Shown one piece after another: positions 1 through 9,836 of a stretch of 30,904 nt of DNA. A program made the position numbers and the translations under genes. Where the stretch lies: the NCBI GenBank assembly GCA_964058805.1, contig CAXKVV010001283.1:1-30904 (forward strand), in the 5' to 3' direction. This DNA comes from Schoenoplectus triqueter. Its lineage: Eukaryota; Streptophyta; Magnoliopsida; Poales; Cyperaceae. Positions within the stretch are counted from its first letter, which is position 1, and each line of letters starts with the position of its first letter. The notes beneath the pieces were generated by a model, which had not been told where the DNA came from, ran no database searches, and saw only the letters and a program-made list of their open reading frames with translations.

Positions 1-233
1 ATGGAGATCCGGACGGTTGCGGGAGTGATCGTGGCCACTGGAGCTGGGCCATAGACAGTTAGTTCTTGCGGGATAGTCCCGAAGAACATGAATAGCTTGC
101 CCTCTGGGCTCTGTGCAGGGGTGACAGTGTAAGGGGCAAGGTTGAAGTTTCCAAAGTATGTCATTTCCTGCAAAAACAAAAATACTTGAAAATCATTAGT
201 CATTTTTAGCGCATAGAAGACCACTTGTATCTT
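1..233 (-). CDS. Partial open frame running off the left edge; possible retroelement gag start
   Basis: Reading the minus strand, one frame is open from just after a stop at 236-234 to the window edge (77 codons). There are ATGs at 203 and 164. A good splice-acceptor-like pyrimidine tract ending in CAG lies at 170-168, so 167-1 could instead be an internal exon. The peptide from the second ATG begins MTYFGNFNLAPYTVTPAQSP and is rich in Pro, Thr and Phe, with a PQELTVYGPAP stretch. I do not recognise the family. The primer-binding-like motif about 80 bases upstream on the same strand suggests the 5' end of a retroelement gag. A host-gene exon is the alternative. The C-terminus lies outside the window. 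Confidence 0.3.
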
Positions 234-281
234 TTAACTATTCTATTTGCTTCTCTCTTTCAAAGATAAGAGGAGAATCTA

Positions 282-300
282 GGTCCCATCGGGCGTGCCA
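282..300 (-). other. Possible retrotransposon primer-binding site (minus strand)
   Basis: The minus strand reads TGGCACGCCCGATGGGACC. From memory this resembles the conserved segment after the 5' LTR in some plant Ty3/gypsy (Tat-like) elements, but I cannot name the matching tRNA. It lies between the open frame at 1-233 and the repeat-rich DNA at 301-1850, where a primer site would be expected in a minus-strand element. This is family-style resemblance only. Confidence 0.25.
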
Positions 301-584
301 GATCCTATGCGACCCTTTTTCGCGCGCTCCGCACCGCCGCTGGGTGATGGGATGCGGAAGAAGGACACGGAGATCCCTCCCAAGCGTGCATTTGTTTAAT
401 GCTGGCTGATTCTGCCGTTTAGAAAGATTTGGATGCACATTTAGGGGGTTTTTAGTGATTGTGAGTTCTTGTAGATTTCGGTGGACGCAAGCCCCCACCG
501 TTAATTACCCTGGGCTACTAACCTCGAGGCACCTCTGGATCTTTAAAAGGGAGAAGCAAATAGTATAGTTAAATGATGGTCAAG
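301..584. other. Non-coding stretch, possible LTR of a minus-strand element
   Basis: A GC-richer segment around 310-400 is followed by ordinary sequence. The minus-strand open frame of 86 codons across it has no recognisable domain. If 282-300 is a primer-binding site, this is the distal part of the adjoining LTR. No terminal TG/CA boundary could be fixed. Confidence 0.2.
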
Positions 585-965
585 TGGTCGTCTGGGTTCA
601 CTAAAAGGTTGATCCCGTGGAAGACGAACCTACTACAGATCGGTTCAGTCTTTACCGCCTCAAGAGACAACCCTACTACAGATCAGATTTATCTCTTCGA
701 AGGGGTTCGAGGTGAGTCTACTACAGAACGACTCAACCTCAGTTCATCTAGAAAATGAACCTACTTCAGAACGGTTCACAGTTGATCCTATGAAAGACGA
801 ACCTACTACAGATCGGTTCAGTCTATATCGCCTCGAGAGATAACCTTACTACAGATCAGATTAATCTCTTCAGAGGGGCTTGAGGTGAGTCTACTACAGA
901 ACGACTCAACCTCAGTTGATCTAGAAGATAAACCTACTACAGAACGGTTCAATCTTAACTAGTCA
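585..965. repeat. Minisatellite: about 43 bp units in a 173 bp higher-order repeat
   Basis: The core CTACTACAGA (one variant CTACTTCAGA) recurs every 41-45 bases, starting near 629, 674, 718, 760, 801, 845, 889 and 933. Each core is followed by a variant of ACGGTTCA or ATCAGATT. Four variants form one block: the block starting TTGATCCCGTGG at 609 is repeated at 782 as TTGATCCTATGA, a period of 173. A third block starts at 917 and is incomplete. Two stray units occur near 1192 and 1230. Short open frames across the array are by-products of the repeat. Confidence 0.85.
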
Positions 966-1324
966 ACAACCAATCACACAAAATACAACTCGAAGCACTG
1001 AGCCGGTTGATCTTGAGGTTGGTGAATCAGGAGAAGGGTGGATTTGGCCCACGTGTTTCTTCTCACCGATCTTCTAGATCATGAATTCGAAGCACTAAGC
1101 CGATTCATAAACCTAGGAACACAACTGCACACAATGTCAAACCTGAAGCACTAAGCCAGCTTAACATTGAAGCATGTGTTAGTGAAGGAACCTACTACAG
1201 AATGGCTCTCATTCACTGTTTTGTGGATGAATCTACTACAGAACGATTCAATCTCACAATCTCGGGAGATGAACCAGAAGACAAACTTATCGACGGATGA
1301 GTTCAGCCTTGCTAGTTCAAATGG
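966..1324. repeat. Spacer with three dispersed copies of a 13 bp motif
   Basis: GAAGCACTRAGCC occurs near 992, 1089 and 1145. Two outlying units of the neighbouring minisatellite lie at about 1185-1250. No coding signal is recognised. Confidence 0.5.
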
Positions 1325-1835
1325 TCATGAATTACTTGTTCATGACACTGAGTCATTAAGATGTCACTTCTCTCGGACATCGTAATGTTCTTATCTTTTG
1401 GAGTCGACATATCTCTTCATGTTGATGTCGCAGCCTTGGTTATTCTTCAACGAGCGTCAAGATGTTCTTGTCTCGACATATCTCCTCATGTTGATGTCGC
1501 AACCTTGGTTATTCTTCGTCAAGATGTTCTTGTCCCGACTAATCGTTCTAAATGTTACATTATGTGGGCAAAATCACTGTGTTGCTCTACACCCCTTGTG
1601 TGAACGTATTTAGTCATGAATTACTTGTTCATGACACCGAGTCATTAAGATGTCACTTCTCTCAGACATCGTAATGTTCTTCTTCGTCAAAAGTCGACAT
1701 ATCTCATCATGTTGATGTCGCAGCCTTGGCTATTCTTCGTCAAGATGTTCTTGTCCCGACTAACCGTTCTAAATGTTGCATTACTTGTGCAAAAATCACT
1801 GTGTTGCTCTACACTCCTTGTGTGAGCGTATTCAT
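1325..1835. repeat. 289 bp tandem repeat with an internal duplication of about 71 bp
   Basis: A block starting CATGAATTACTTGTTCATGA at about 1325 recurs at about 1614 with few changes. Inside the first block a segment of about 71 bp (TCGACATATCTC through TTCTTGTC) is itself duplicated at about 1403 and 1474. The second block has only one copy and is correspondingly shorter. Each block ends with a shared stretch around CACTGTGTTGCTCTACAC. No coding domain is recognised in any frame. Confidence 0.8.
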
Positions 1836-2762
1836 TCACCTCTAAAATGTAAAAAAGATTATTACATTCTTATTGATATTATTAAGATAATATTGTTCAT
1901 TATTATCTCTATTGCAAAGGTGAATATATCTATATTTTTATTTTTAAACTCCATTTATTTATGTAGAAGATTATTTACAAAAATAATAGAAAATGGGTTA
2001 GCTATTATTTAGAATTTTATTTATATTTTTGGGATTTTATAATAACTAAAGTAATAGAATTTCATTTTTATTATTTCTAAACTCTATTTATTTTTGTAGA
2101 AAATCACTTACAAAAATAATAGAAAATAAATTGGCTATGATTTTATTTGTATTTTTAGAATTTTTATAATAGCCAAAGTAATAGGATTTATATTGTTATA
2201 TTTTTATTATGTTGAAATACTATTTATTTTGTAGAAATTATTTACAAAACAAAAGATGAATTAGCTATATTATTTCTATTTTGATTTTTAGGATGTATAA
2301 TAGCTAAAGAAATCATTATTATTATTCTATTCTATTTATGATAGTTTTATTATATTTTTATTATTTTTTATTATTATTTGTAGAAAAATATAAGATTTTT
2401 TGTTTTATTACTATTATTATTATTACTTGAAAATAGCTACAAAGGATGAAATTCATTATATTCTTTATTACAATTATTATTTCTATTGTATTTTTATCTA
2501 TCAAGAATATTTTCATTATTAATATTTTTTAAGCAGAAAATAATAGTATTTATCCCATTATTATTGTATTTTTATTCAAAGGGATACAATCTATTTTATT
2601 ATATGATTTTATTATTATATTATTCATTCTAGAATAAGATGTATTTATTATTTATCATTATTTATTTATATATTTTTTATTATTTATATTATTATTTTTT
2701 TTACAGAAAAGATTAACATAATATTTATTTGATATTATCATTTATTCTCTCTTTTTTTTATT
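1836..2762. repeat. AT-rich degenerate tandem repeat (period about 135-140 bp)
   Basis: TGTAGAARATTATTTACAAA-like segments recur near 1960, 2093 and 2233, with weaker copies near 2382 and 2700. Between them are the related phrases AATTAGCTAT and TATAATAGCTAAAG. The sequence is strongly AT-rich with TATTATTATT runs. It continues smoothly into repeat copy A and may be its 5' extension, lost from copy B. No genes are visible. Confidence 0.6.
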
Positions 2763-4646
2763 ATTAAAGAATAGAGCTAATCTCATTATTTATTATTGAA
2801 TATTATTATTGTCATTATTATTTTATGAAAAATTACTTGAAAAATCATTAAAATGTATTTAACTATTATTCATGATTTTATTTGAATTTTTGGAATTTGT
2901 ATAATATTTAAAATGACAAGTCAAAGCTAAGTCAAATATACAAATGCATGAAATATCCTTTTGCTTTTAAATTGTTTTAATATGATAATATTTTTAAAAC
3001 TGAAATATTATTGTACAGAAAAGTATTATGAACAATAAAGAAATTTTAGAAATAAATTTGGGTTAATTTGGAGTTTAAGAACATTTTTAAATGATTTATT
3101 TACTATTTATTTTTAGTTTTCTGTTATTAATTAATTATTGGGCTTAATACACTGGGCCGAGTTAATTTTATTTCCCTTTTTTTTAACAGGGCCCAATAAG
3201 TAGTTGGGCTGGCTTCTTTTGTTTTAATTGTTGCTATTAATGTGGGTCGTTGGATCCTTTTCAAGATCTGTGCTAGTCACGATTAAAGATCCAGATTCTT
3301 TCTTATTTATTTCATATGCATGCACCATTCGATCTCTTTAAGATTCACACAAGCGCGCTAGGATTCGCGCTGGCTTGCTTCAATACGCGTGACATCATAT
3401 CCAACGCCTCTCGTGCTTCTGACAGTTGCTGCCGACGATCTCCATGTCTGATCGGAGATCGAGTTTCGTGCCTGGCATCGTCTTGGTGCCCTGAGTTCGG
3501 TACTAATCTCTGATCGACGATCGATGCGGTGATTCTCAATGAACGCCATCACCAAATCATTCCTGCGGTACGTCTCGGTACCGAAATGATTCTAGCATCA
3601 AATTTGATTCATTCATCGATCAATTCATGCGATTTTCATGTCATATGACATCGTCCTTGCTTCTTCAATGGATTGACACAATCAATTTCTGTTTAATTTC
3701 ATTCAAGAATGCTATGGAGCTCAAGAATATTCAGTACCGTTCGGTACCAACTCAGATTACGTTTATAATTGGTATACACACGATATGCAAGCAGTTTTTA
3801 ACACTCCTCTACGCTCTTAGACTTATCTAGAACAAGTTATTGATGTGTAAAGTATTGATAATGCATGAATTGGCATCGATTAGGTGAAACACGCAATTGG
3901 TACTGATGTGTTTATCAGCATACCGATTGTTCTAATGGAATTAGTTCAATTCATGAAATCAAATTTGTAAAACTCATTGAGGCGACTATGATATCCTTAA
4001 TTGCTATTAAACCTAATCATTATGCTGATTCTGATGGAAATAAAGAAAAAAAATAAGAAAACGACTCCAATTCACCCCATGGTATACCAGTATATCAATT
4101 ACACTCTATAAATTAACTAAATTCATGCAATTAGACTTGTGAAAGAGTTGAGAGGGTTACGGGAACCCTTCAATCAACTTCCATCACCAACTCAAAATGA
4201 ATTACAATTTCAATTTAAATGCAAAATCGGGAGGATTACTCAAACCCTTCAACCGATCACCAACTACTCCAATTTCAATGTATTAACCCCTATGCAAATG
4301 CCTATAGTACACAAAGAAGCAAAAAAAATGGAAAGAAAAGGTGATGAAAAGGTAAAGAAAGAATCAAATTCAAAGAAAACCCGAATTGCATTTCAAGTTT
4401 ATATCAATTACATTTGTGAATGAAAATCTTACTTATTCTTGATTCTTGATAGAGATAACAAGGATGATCGTGGTACCCCAATTCAATTCAGTCGAAGAGA
4501 TTGAATTTTTATCCAATTGCCAAACCCGATTTCAATCAATCTCTTTCTTCTCTCTCTATCTCTTTCTTTTTTTGCTTTTCTCTATTATCTCCACTCCTTT
4601 TTCTCTTCTATCCTTCTGTTCTCCCCTTTCTTGTTGTTAACAGAAA

Positions 4647-4700
4647 GTTTATATAGGCATTTTGCTTAATTGTGATTGGTTAGGTGATTAGAGGCCGGAT
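4647..4700 (-). promoter_or_regulatory. Opposite-strand CCAAT and TATA pair, copy A
   Basis: The minus strand reads AACCAATCAC and, about 15 bases downstream, GCCTATATAAAC. A purine-rich GAGA-type leader follows downstream (4640-4530 read leftward). The arrangement fits a plant core promoter firing leftward, opposite to the copia gene. It recurs in copies B and C. The plus-strand reading (TTTATATAGG) is a weaker TATA candidate. Confidence 0.35.
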
Positions 4701-5438
4701 CATGATTTCTAAGCCAATCTTAACCCTTGCTTCAATCTTAATTAACGGCCAAGATCTATTTGTGCTTCTTATCACTCAACAAACTATCTCTAAACTGATT
4801 CTTTATAGTTGGAGTTAGTTATACTCTTTTTCTCTTTTTACCCTTTTGCCACTCCTTCACATAATTCGGTCTCCCATTGTTCCAGACCCTTCTAGAAGCT
4901 CCCAAGGGTTCTAACATCCATCCCACACTCCTATAAGTCAATTGAGTCGGTGTAAGGGTTCTATTTGACGCTTTACATCCATTTTTCATCTCTAGGCTTT
5001 CCAATCGGGTCTCCATTACCATCTCACCTTCCCTTCATTAATTCTTCTATTTGCAATCTCTAAATTCATCATTTTAGCTCTAGAACTCAATCCTTTACGT
5101 TTCTGTGATCAATAGCATGCTCCATTATCATCTCTTCATCACTAGTCTCGGCCTCCAATGGTGATTCGGTGAAACACTGACTCAGAGCTTCTAAAGATAC
5201 TGCCTTTGCGCTCAAACAAGGTCGCCTAGGTAGTAAGAGAGTGTACAAGTGATCAATTTGCCTTCTACTTGTTTACAAAGGTTAGTCCCAATTCCAATTC
5301 CGTTGATTGCCTCAATCAATTACTCACTGTCTCCTTTCAATTCTTAAAATTGATCATTCATACAAGCTTTAATCCATGTTACACAACTTTCTGTGAAGAA
5401 ATTTTGAAGAAAGGGGCTGCATTCAACTCTATTCAACA

Positions 5439-5606
5439 ATGGCGCCTTCTTCTCCATCGCGCGGAAGGAAGAGGAAGAGAGGAAGAAGGGAGAGAGGGGA
5501 GTCATCTACGGGTGCACACGGCGCATGTGGACCAACTTTCCCAGGAGAGAACTGTCAGAGAAGGATGGCACAAGAGCCAGGTTCATTCTTTCCTTTTCCC
5601 TTTTGA
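5439..5606 (+). CDS. Small basic ORF inside repeat copy A (55 aa, function unknown)
   Basis: The ATG lies in CAACAATGGCG, a near-ideal plant initiation context. The frame encodes 55 residues starting MAPSSPSRGRKRKRGRRERG, a Ser-rich start followed by a dense Arg/Lys cluster that looks like a nuclear-localisation or nucleic-acid-binding patch. It ends at TGA 5604-5606. Copy B has the same length, the same start context and about the same sequence. CCAG/GTTCATTC inside the 3' part resembles a splice donor, so it could instead be a first exon or leader. The family is not recognised. It may only be an LTR leader peptide or chance. Confidence 0.3.
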   Translation: MAPSSPSRGRKRKRGRRERGESSTGAHGACGPTFPGENCQRRMAQEPGSFFPFPF

Positions 5607-5899
5607 TTTAAATTCTGCTTCTTATTTGTATGAGACTGGTCTATGATTGTTGATATACGCATCTGCCTCATTCTCTTACAAGTGGCCCCCACCAGTCAGC
5701 ATTTCATAGATAATCAAGCTGACATGGCATGCTGTGATAGGATTAGATGTATAATTAAGCCATGATTAGTCAGTAATTATTGCTGACTGTGCCTTGATCT
5801 GTGGATGCCACATGGCACTAGGTAGGGTCCACTGTGCTGACTTTATCCAATAGGTAGCTGCCATGTGTAATTGAATAGGATTGTGCTTGCTGATGTGTA

Positions 5900-6575
5900 T
5901 GGCCTGATGTATTGCCATGTGTCACGTGGGTGTTAAGGTGGCTCTGTCACAGCTTGCCACGTGGCATATTGATGGGGCCCACATGTCAGTCATCTTGTGA
6001 TATGGTGGGGCCCACATGGCTGAGGTGGACCAATAGGGAAGTGCCATGTGGCACTCAGGTGTTGAGGTGGCTCACTCTGCTGCTGCCATTTGTCATGTCC
6101 CTTGCTGGTGTGGACCACTCACAGATAGCCATGTGGCTTAAGTGGTGATGTGGCTTGTGATGTGGTCCAATCAGATCTGGCCATTTATATCTGCCTGGTG
6201 ATGTGGCTACTGATGTAGACCATTGGCTGACTGCCACGTGGCATAGGTGGGACCCACTTGTCAGATATGTGGGACCCACATGGATGAGGTGGACCAATGA
6301 GATGTCGACACGTGGCACTGACATGCTGAGGTGGCCCAATGGGGTGCTGACACGTGTCACACCCTCTCTCTTCTCTGATCCTGTGTGTGCGTGTTTGGGG
6401 TCCCCAGCTTGCATCCAGATGTGTGGGACCCACATGGGTGAGGTGGACCAATGAGATGTCGACACGTGGCACTGACATGCTGAGGTGGCCCAATGGGGTG
6501 CTGACACGTGTCACACCCTCTCTCTTCTCTGATCCTGTGTGTGCGTGTTTGGGGTCCCCATCTTGCATCCAGATG
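5900..6575 (+). promoter_or_regulatory. G-box / CCAAT / GTGGGNCCCAC array in copy A
   Basis: The palindrome CACGTG occurs at 5923, 5958, 6235, 6309, 6351, 6463 and 6505, several times in the longer palindromes GCCACGTGGC or TGACACGTGTCA. GTGGGNCCCAC-type palindromes and GGTGGACCAATG (CCAAT) units are interspersed. CACGTG is the known core of bZIP/bHLH G-boxes. Whether these are bound is inference. Copies B (11387, 11503) and C (20680, 20766) keep only two each. Confidence 0.5.
6262..6575 (+). repeat. 154 bp tandem duplication specific to copy A
   Basis: A unit containing GTGGGACCCACATGG, two CACGTG boxes, ACCCTCTCTCTTCTCTGATC and TTTGGGGTCCCC begins near 6266 and is repeated at a period of 154 with only a few differences. 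Copy B has a single unit at 11420-11570. The duplication therefore post-dates the A/B split or was lost from B. Confidence 0.85.
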
Positions 6576-6959
6576 TGTCTCTGTCCCCAAGTTGCACTCA
6601 GATGAACCCTTGATTGAATCTCAGCCCTTGATCTTTCCATTTAATCTGTTTTATCTTCCCTGAATTTATTCTGATAGCTCCACTTATCCAAAAATTATGA
6701 AATTTTCACCAAAAATCCCTAAATTCATGATGATCATCCCTGTAATTTTAATTCCATTTTTACCCCTGCCTCTTTGAATTAAAAATTCTTTTATCTATAA
6801 AACCCTATTTCTTCCTCCGAATTAATCTCAGATTTCATTTGTAGCTCAGTGTCTCTGCCAATTATCACTCTCTTGCAGAAACCACCCTAACTAAATACCA
6901 ATTAGACTTATATTGATATTCATTAGGGTTTGATCTGATCAACAGTTGATTACATGTCA

Positions 6960-7190
6960 ACAGTTGATACAAATCTAGACTTGATCAGATGGTTGCTCCC
7001 AGCTTTGGCACCTGATCAGTCTTGTGAAATTGACTTTCAATCCCTTAACATGAGGGTGACTTGGTCAAAGAACTGACTACTTATCAGTAATTGATACAAA
7101 TCAAAGCATGATTAGGTGGTTGCTCACAGCTTTGGCACCAGGTCAGCCTCGAAAGCAAAATCACATTTGAAATTTCTCATGATTAGTTGC
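6960..7190 (+). repeat. Diverged tandem duplication of about 125 bp (copies A and B)
   Basis: The phrase GATACAAATC, then a TGATTAG/TGATCAG variant, GGTTGCTC and CAGCTTTGGCACC occurs at about 6965 and 7090 in copy A, and at the matching 11965 and 12095 in copy B. Both units are in both copies, so this duplication is older than the A/B duplication. Confidence 0.7.
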
Positions 7191-7441
7191 ATCAGAATAC
7201 TAGCTTGGCATTGACATCACTCCATGTGGTACAGGGATTGTACTGCTTCAGCTCTTTTTTAGGGTTTGCTCCAAGGGTAGATTCTTAGGGTTCAACTCTG
7301 ACTCCTTTAATGTTTGGTCACTGAGGTGTGGGGCCCACCTGTCAGTGAAAATGATTACATGGATGACCCATCAAGAGATCTCTTCCTCTCTCTTGAATCT
7401 CTTGAGCGTCATCCACATCAAATGAATAGGAGATGACAGGG

Positions 7442-7690
7442 TATTTATATCCTTGCTCTGCATTTAGGATTTCCTTGTGGGATTAGTGCTTAACCCCTGT
7501 TCTGGATTGATTAGGTTTAGTAGATAAGCTAGGTTCATGCTGTTGAGGCTATTTATAGGGGGCTGCCAGGTGGGTCCCACTTGTCAGAAAAAATGTAATC
7601 AGATGGCTGACCCATCGGGAGATTTCTCTCTCTGGGATCTCCTGAGAGTCAGCCACCTCGAATGAGCAGGGGGTGGCGGAGTTTTTATAT
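7442..7690 (+). promoter_or_regulatory. Two TATA-containing units near the end of copy A (possible LTR promoter)
   Basis: TATTTATATC at 7442 and TTTTTATATC at 7682 lie in two diverged units of about 240 bp. Each unit has CCCAC-TTGTCAG upstream and TTTCCTTGTGGGA downstream. The TATA, about 30 bases and then a conserved segment resembles an LTR U3/R junction in the copia direction. The start sites are inferred. Confidence 0.35.
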
Positions 7691-9792
7691 CTCTGTCTCT
7701 CACCTTAATATTTCCTTGTGGGACTAATGGATTTGTTCCGGGGTTAGGCAGTGACCTCTTCTGATTAGTGGGCCCTCTCTTCCTTGTTTTCTCTTCTTTC
7801 CCCTTCTTATGATTTATTATTAATAATTGATTTTATTTTCATTTATTCGGCTACTCATCCTTGGAATTTTTCAAGGGTAAACATTAAAGAATAGAGCTAA
7901 TCTCATTATTTCTTATTGAATATTATTATTGTCATTATTATTCTATGGAAAATCACTATCAAAAATATTTAATTATTATTTATGATTTTATAATATTTAA
8001 AATGACAAGTCAAAGCTAAATCAAATATGTCAATACATATAATATCTTTTTCTTTTAAATTGTTTTAATATGATTATATTTTTAAAACTGAAATATTATT
8101 ATATAGAAAAATACTATGAATAATAAGGAAATTTTAGAAATAAATTTGAGTTAATTTGGAGTTTAGGAACATTTTTAAATGATTTATTTACTATTTATTT
8201 TTGATTTTCTGTTATTAATTGATATTTGAGCTTAATGGATTGGGCCGAATTCATTTTCTCCTTTATTTTCTCTTTATATTTCCGAATTGGGCCCAGCACA
8301 CGACTGGGCCGGCCCTTGCTCTGTTAAACCTACCATTTAATGTGGGTCACTGGATCGTACTGAGATTGGTGCAGAATTTTATTTTAATGATTAGATGCAC
8401 TTGGGCCGTTGGATCTAGCTGAGATACGTGTTGTATAGGTTTAAGGCCCAGATCTATTCTCCATTTTATTTCTTTTAAACTTCTGATGGATCTCACTCGC
8501 TAATGATCCTTAAAGATTAGTGAGCGCTTCAATAGTCGTGCAAAAGAGATCTATTCAGCCTTTAACTTCCCGACGCTCTGAGATTCGTGTAACACGGCGT
8601 TTCTGGTGATCAAGAACTCCGATTGATGATCGGCTGAAGGCCTTAGCATCGCCTCTCTGAGAGGAATACGACGATATCCTCCGATTGAAGATCCATGTGG
8701 TGCATTATAGGAAATGTCTGAACCGATTTGGTACCCAGATGATTCTGGCGCCGAATTTAATTCATTCATTAATCAATTCGTGTAATTTTTGTGTTGTATA
8801 GCATCGCCCTTGCTTCTTTAACAGATCGACACAATCAATTTCTATTTAAAGTCATTCGGGAATGCTATGGAGCTCAAGATCATTCGGTACCGTTCGGTAC
8901 CAACTCAAGTTACGTTTACAGTTGGTATACACACAATATACAAGCAGTCTTAACACTCCTCGACACTCTTAGACTTACCTAGGACAAGTTATTGATGTGT
9001 AAAGTGTTGACAACTCATGAATCAATGTTAATTGAGTGAAATACGCAATCGGTACTGATGTGTTTATCAGTATACCGATTGATCTAATGGAATTAGTTAA
9101 ATTCATGAAATCAAATTTATAAAACTCATTGAGGCGACTATGATATCCTTAATTGCTATTTAGATACAGTTTTAAACCTAATCATTATGCTGATTCTGAT
9201 GGAAATAAAAGAAAAAAATAAGAAAACGATTCCAATTCACCCCATGGTATACCAGTATATCAATTACACTCTATAGATTAACTAAATTCATGCAATTAGA
9301 CTTGTGAAAGAGTTGAGAGGGTTACGGGAACCCTTCAATCAACTTCCATCACCAACTCAAAATGAATTACAATTTCAATTTAAATGCAAAATCGGGAGGA
9401 TTACTCAAACCCTTCAACCGATTATCATTTACTCTAATCTCAGTGTACTAATACCTATGTAAATATTCACAGCATATAAAGAAATAAGAAATGAGGAAGG
9501 AAAAGTGAGAAAAAGGCAAAGAAAAGTTAAATTCAAAGGAAAACCGAATTGCATTTCAAATTTTCATCAATTACATCTTTGAATGGAGATCATACCTGTT
9601 CTTGATTCTTGATAGAAATAACAACAAAGATGATGACACTCAAATTCAATCCAATTGAGAGAATTGAACTTATCCAATTGTAAAAATCTGATTTTAATCA
9701 ATCTCTCTCTTCTCTCTCTATATTATTTCTTCTCTGTTGCTCTCTATTATCTTCTCTCTCCTCTGTTCTTGCTTTCTTGTTGTTAACAGAAG

Positions 9793-9836
9793 GTTTATAT
9801 AGGCCTCTTGCTTAATTGTGATTGGTTAGGTGATTA
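9793..9836 (-). promoter_or_regulatory. Opposite-strand CCAAT and TATA pair, copy B
   Basis: The minus strand reads AACCAATCACAATTAAG and then GCCTATATAAACC, with a GAGAGA-rich stretch beyond it at 9780-9690. The order and spacing match copy A. No long minus-strand ORF lies downstream, so any transcript would be non-coding or short. Confidence 0.35.

Larger units (their letters stand above)
2763..7882 (+). repeat. Long direct repeat, copy A (about 5.12 kb), LTR-like
   Basis: The copy starts ATTAAAGAATAGAGCTAAT and ends GGAATTTTTCAAGGGTAAACA. It is followed without a gap by copy B, which starts with the same words. Shared landmarks in order: GGGCCCAATAAG-type motifs near 3190, a GTACC-rich segment near 3740, a nearly identical tract at about 3960-4262, an opposite-strand CCAAT/TATA pair near 4650, a basic small ORF at 5439, a G-box-rich block at 5900-6570, duplicated TTGCTC-CAGCTTTGGCACC units near 6990 and 7115, and two TATA-containing units near 7442 and 7683. 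No transposase, reverse transcriptase or long reading frame lies inside. Because copies B and C flank a copia body, this unit is probably an LTR, and A is then an extra copy. Confidence 0.8.

Noticed and set aside
238..498. 86-codon minus-strand frame
   Set aside because: It crosses the putative primer-binding motif and has no domain. Probably chance in LTR or leader sequence.
1361..1613. Two 71-80 codon frames across the 289 bp repeat
   Set aside because: The apparent repeated protein segments only mirror the 71 bp DNA duplication. Both frames are open together and neither continues in the second unit.
585..1835. Possible CRISPR-like array of regularly spaced repeats
   Set aside because: The spacing is regular but the spacers are themselves diverged copies of the repeat, and the context is a plant nuclear retroelement. 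It is a minisatellite.
3316..3555. Three overlapping frames of about 65 codons in copy A
   Set aside because: Open on both strands in the same GC-richer patch and not kept in copies B or C. No recognisable protein.
5269..5646. 125-codon frame overlapping the small basic ORF in copy A (98 codons in B, 10494-10790)
   Set aside because: The Arg/Glu-rich translation is the shifted reading of the same purine-rich stretch. Its start is not conserved between A and B, while the 55-codon frame has a conserved ATG context.
6055..6640. Overlapping open frames of 77-151 codons on both strands in the G-box region of copy A (and 10962-11603 in B)
   Set aside because: They follow the GC-richer direct and inverted repeat structure, are open in several frames at once, and give low-complexity His/Thr/Trp-rich peptides without a domain.
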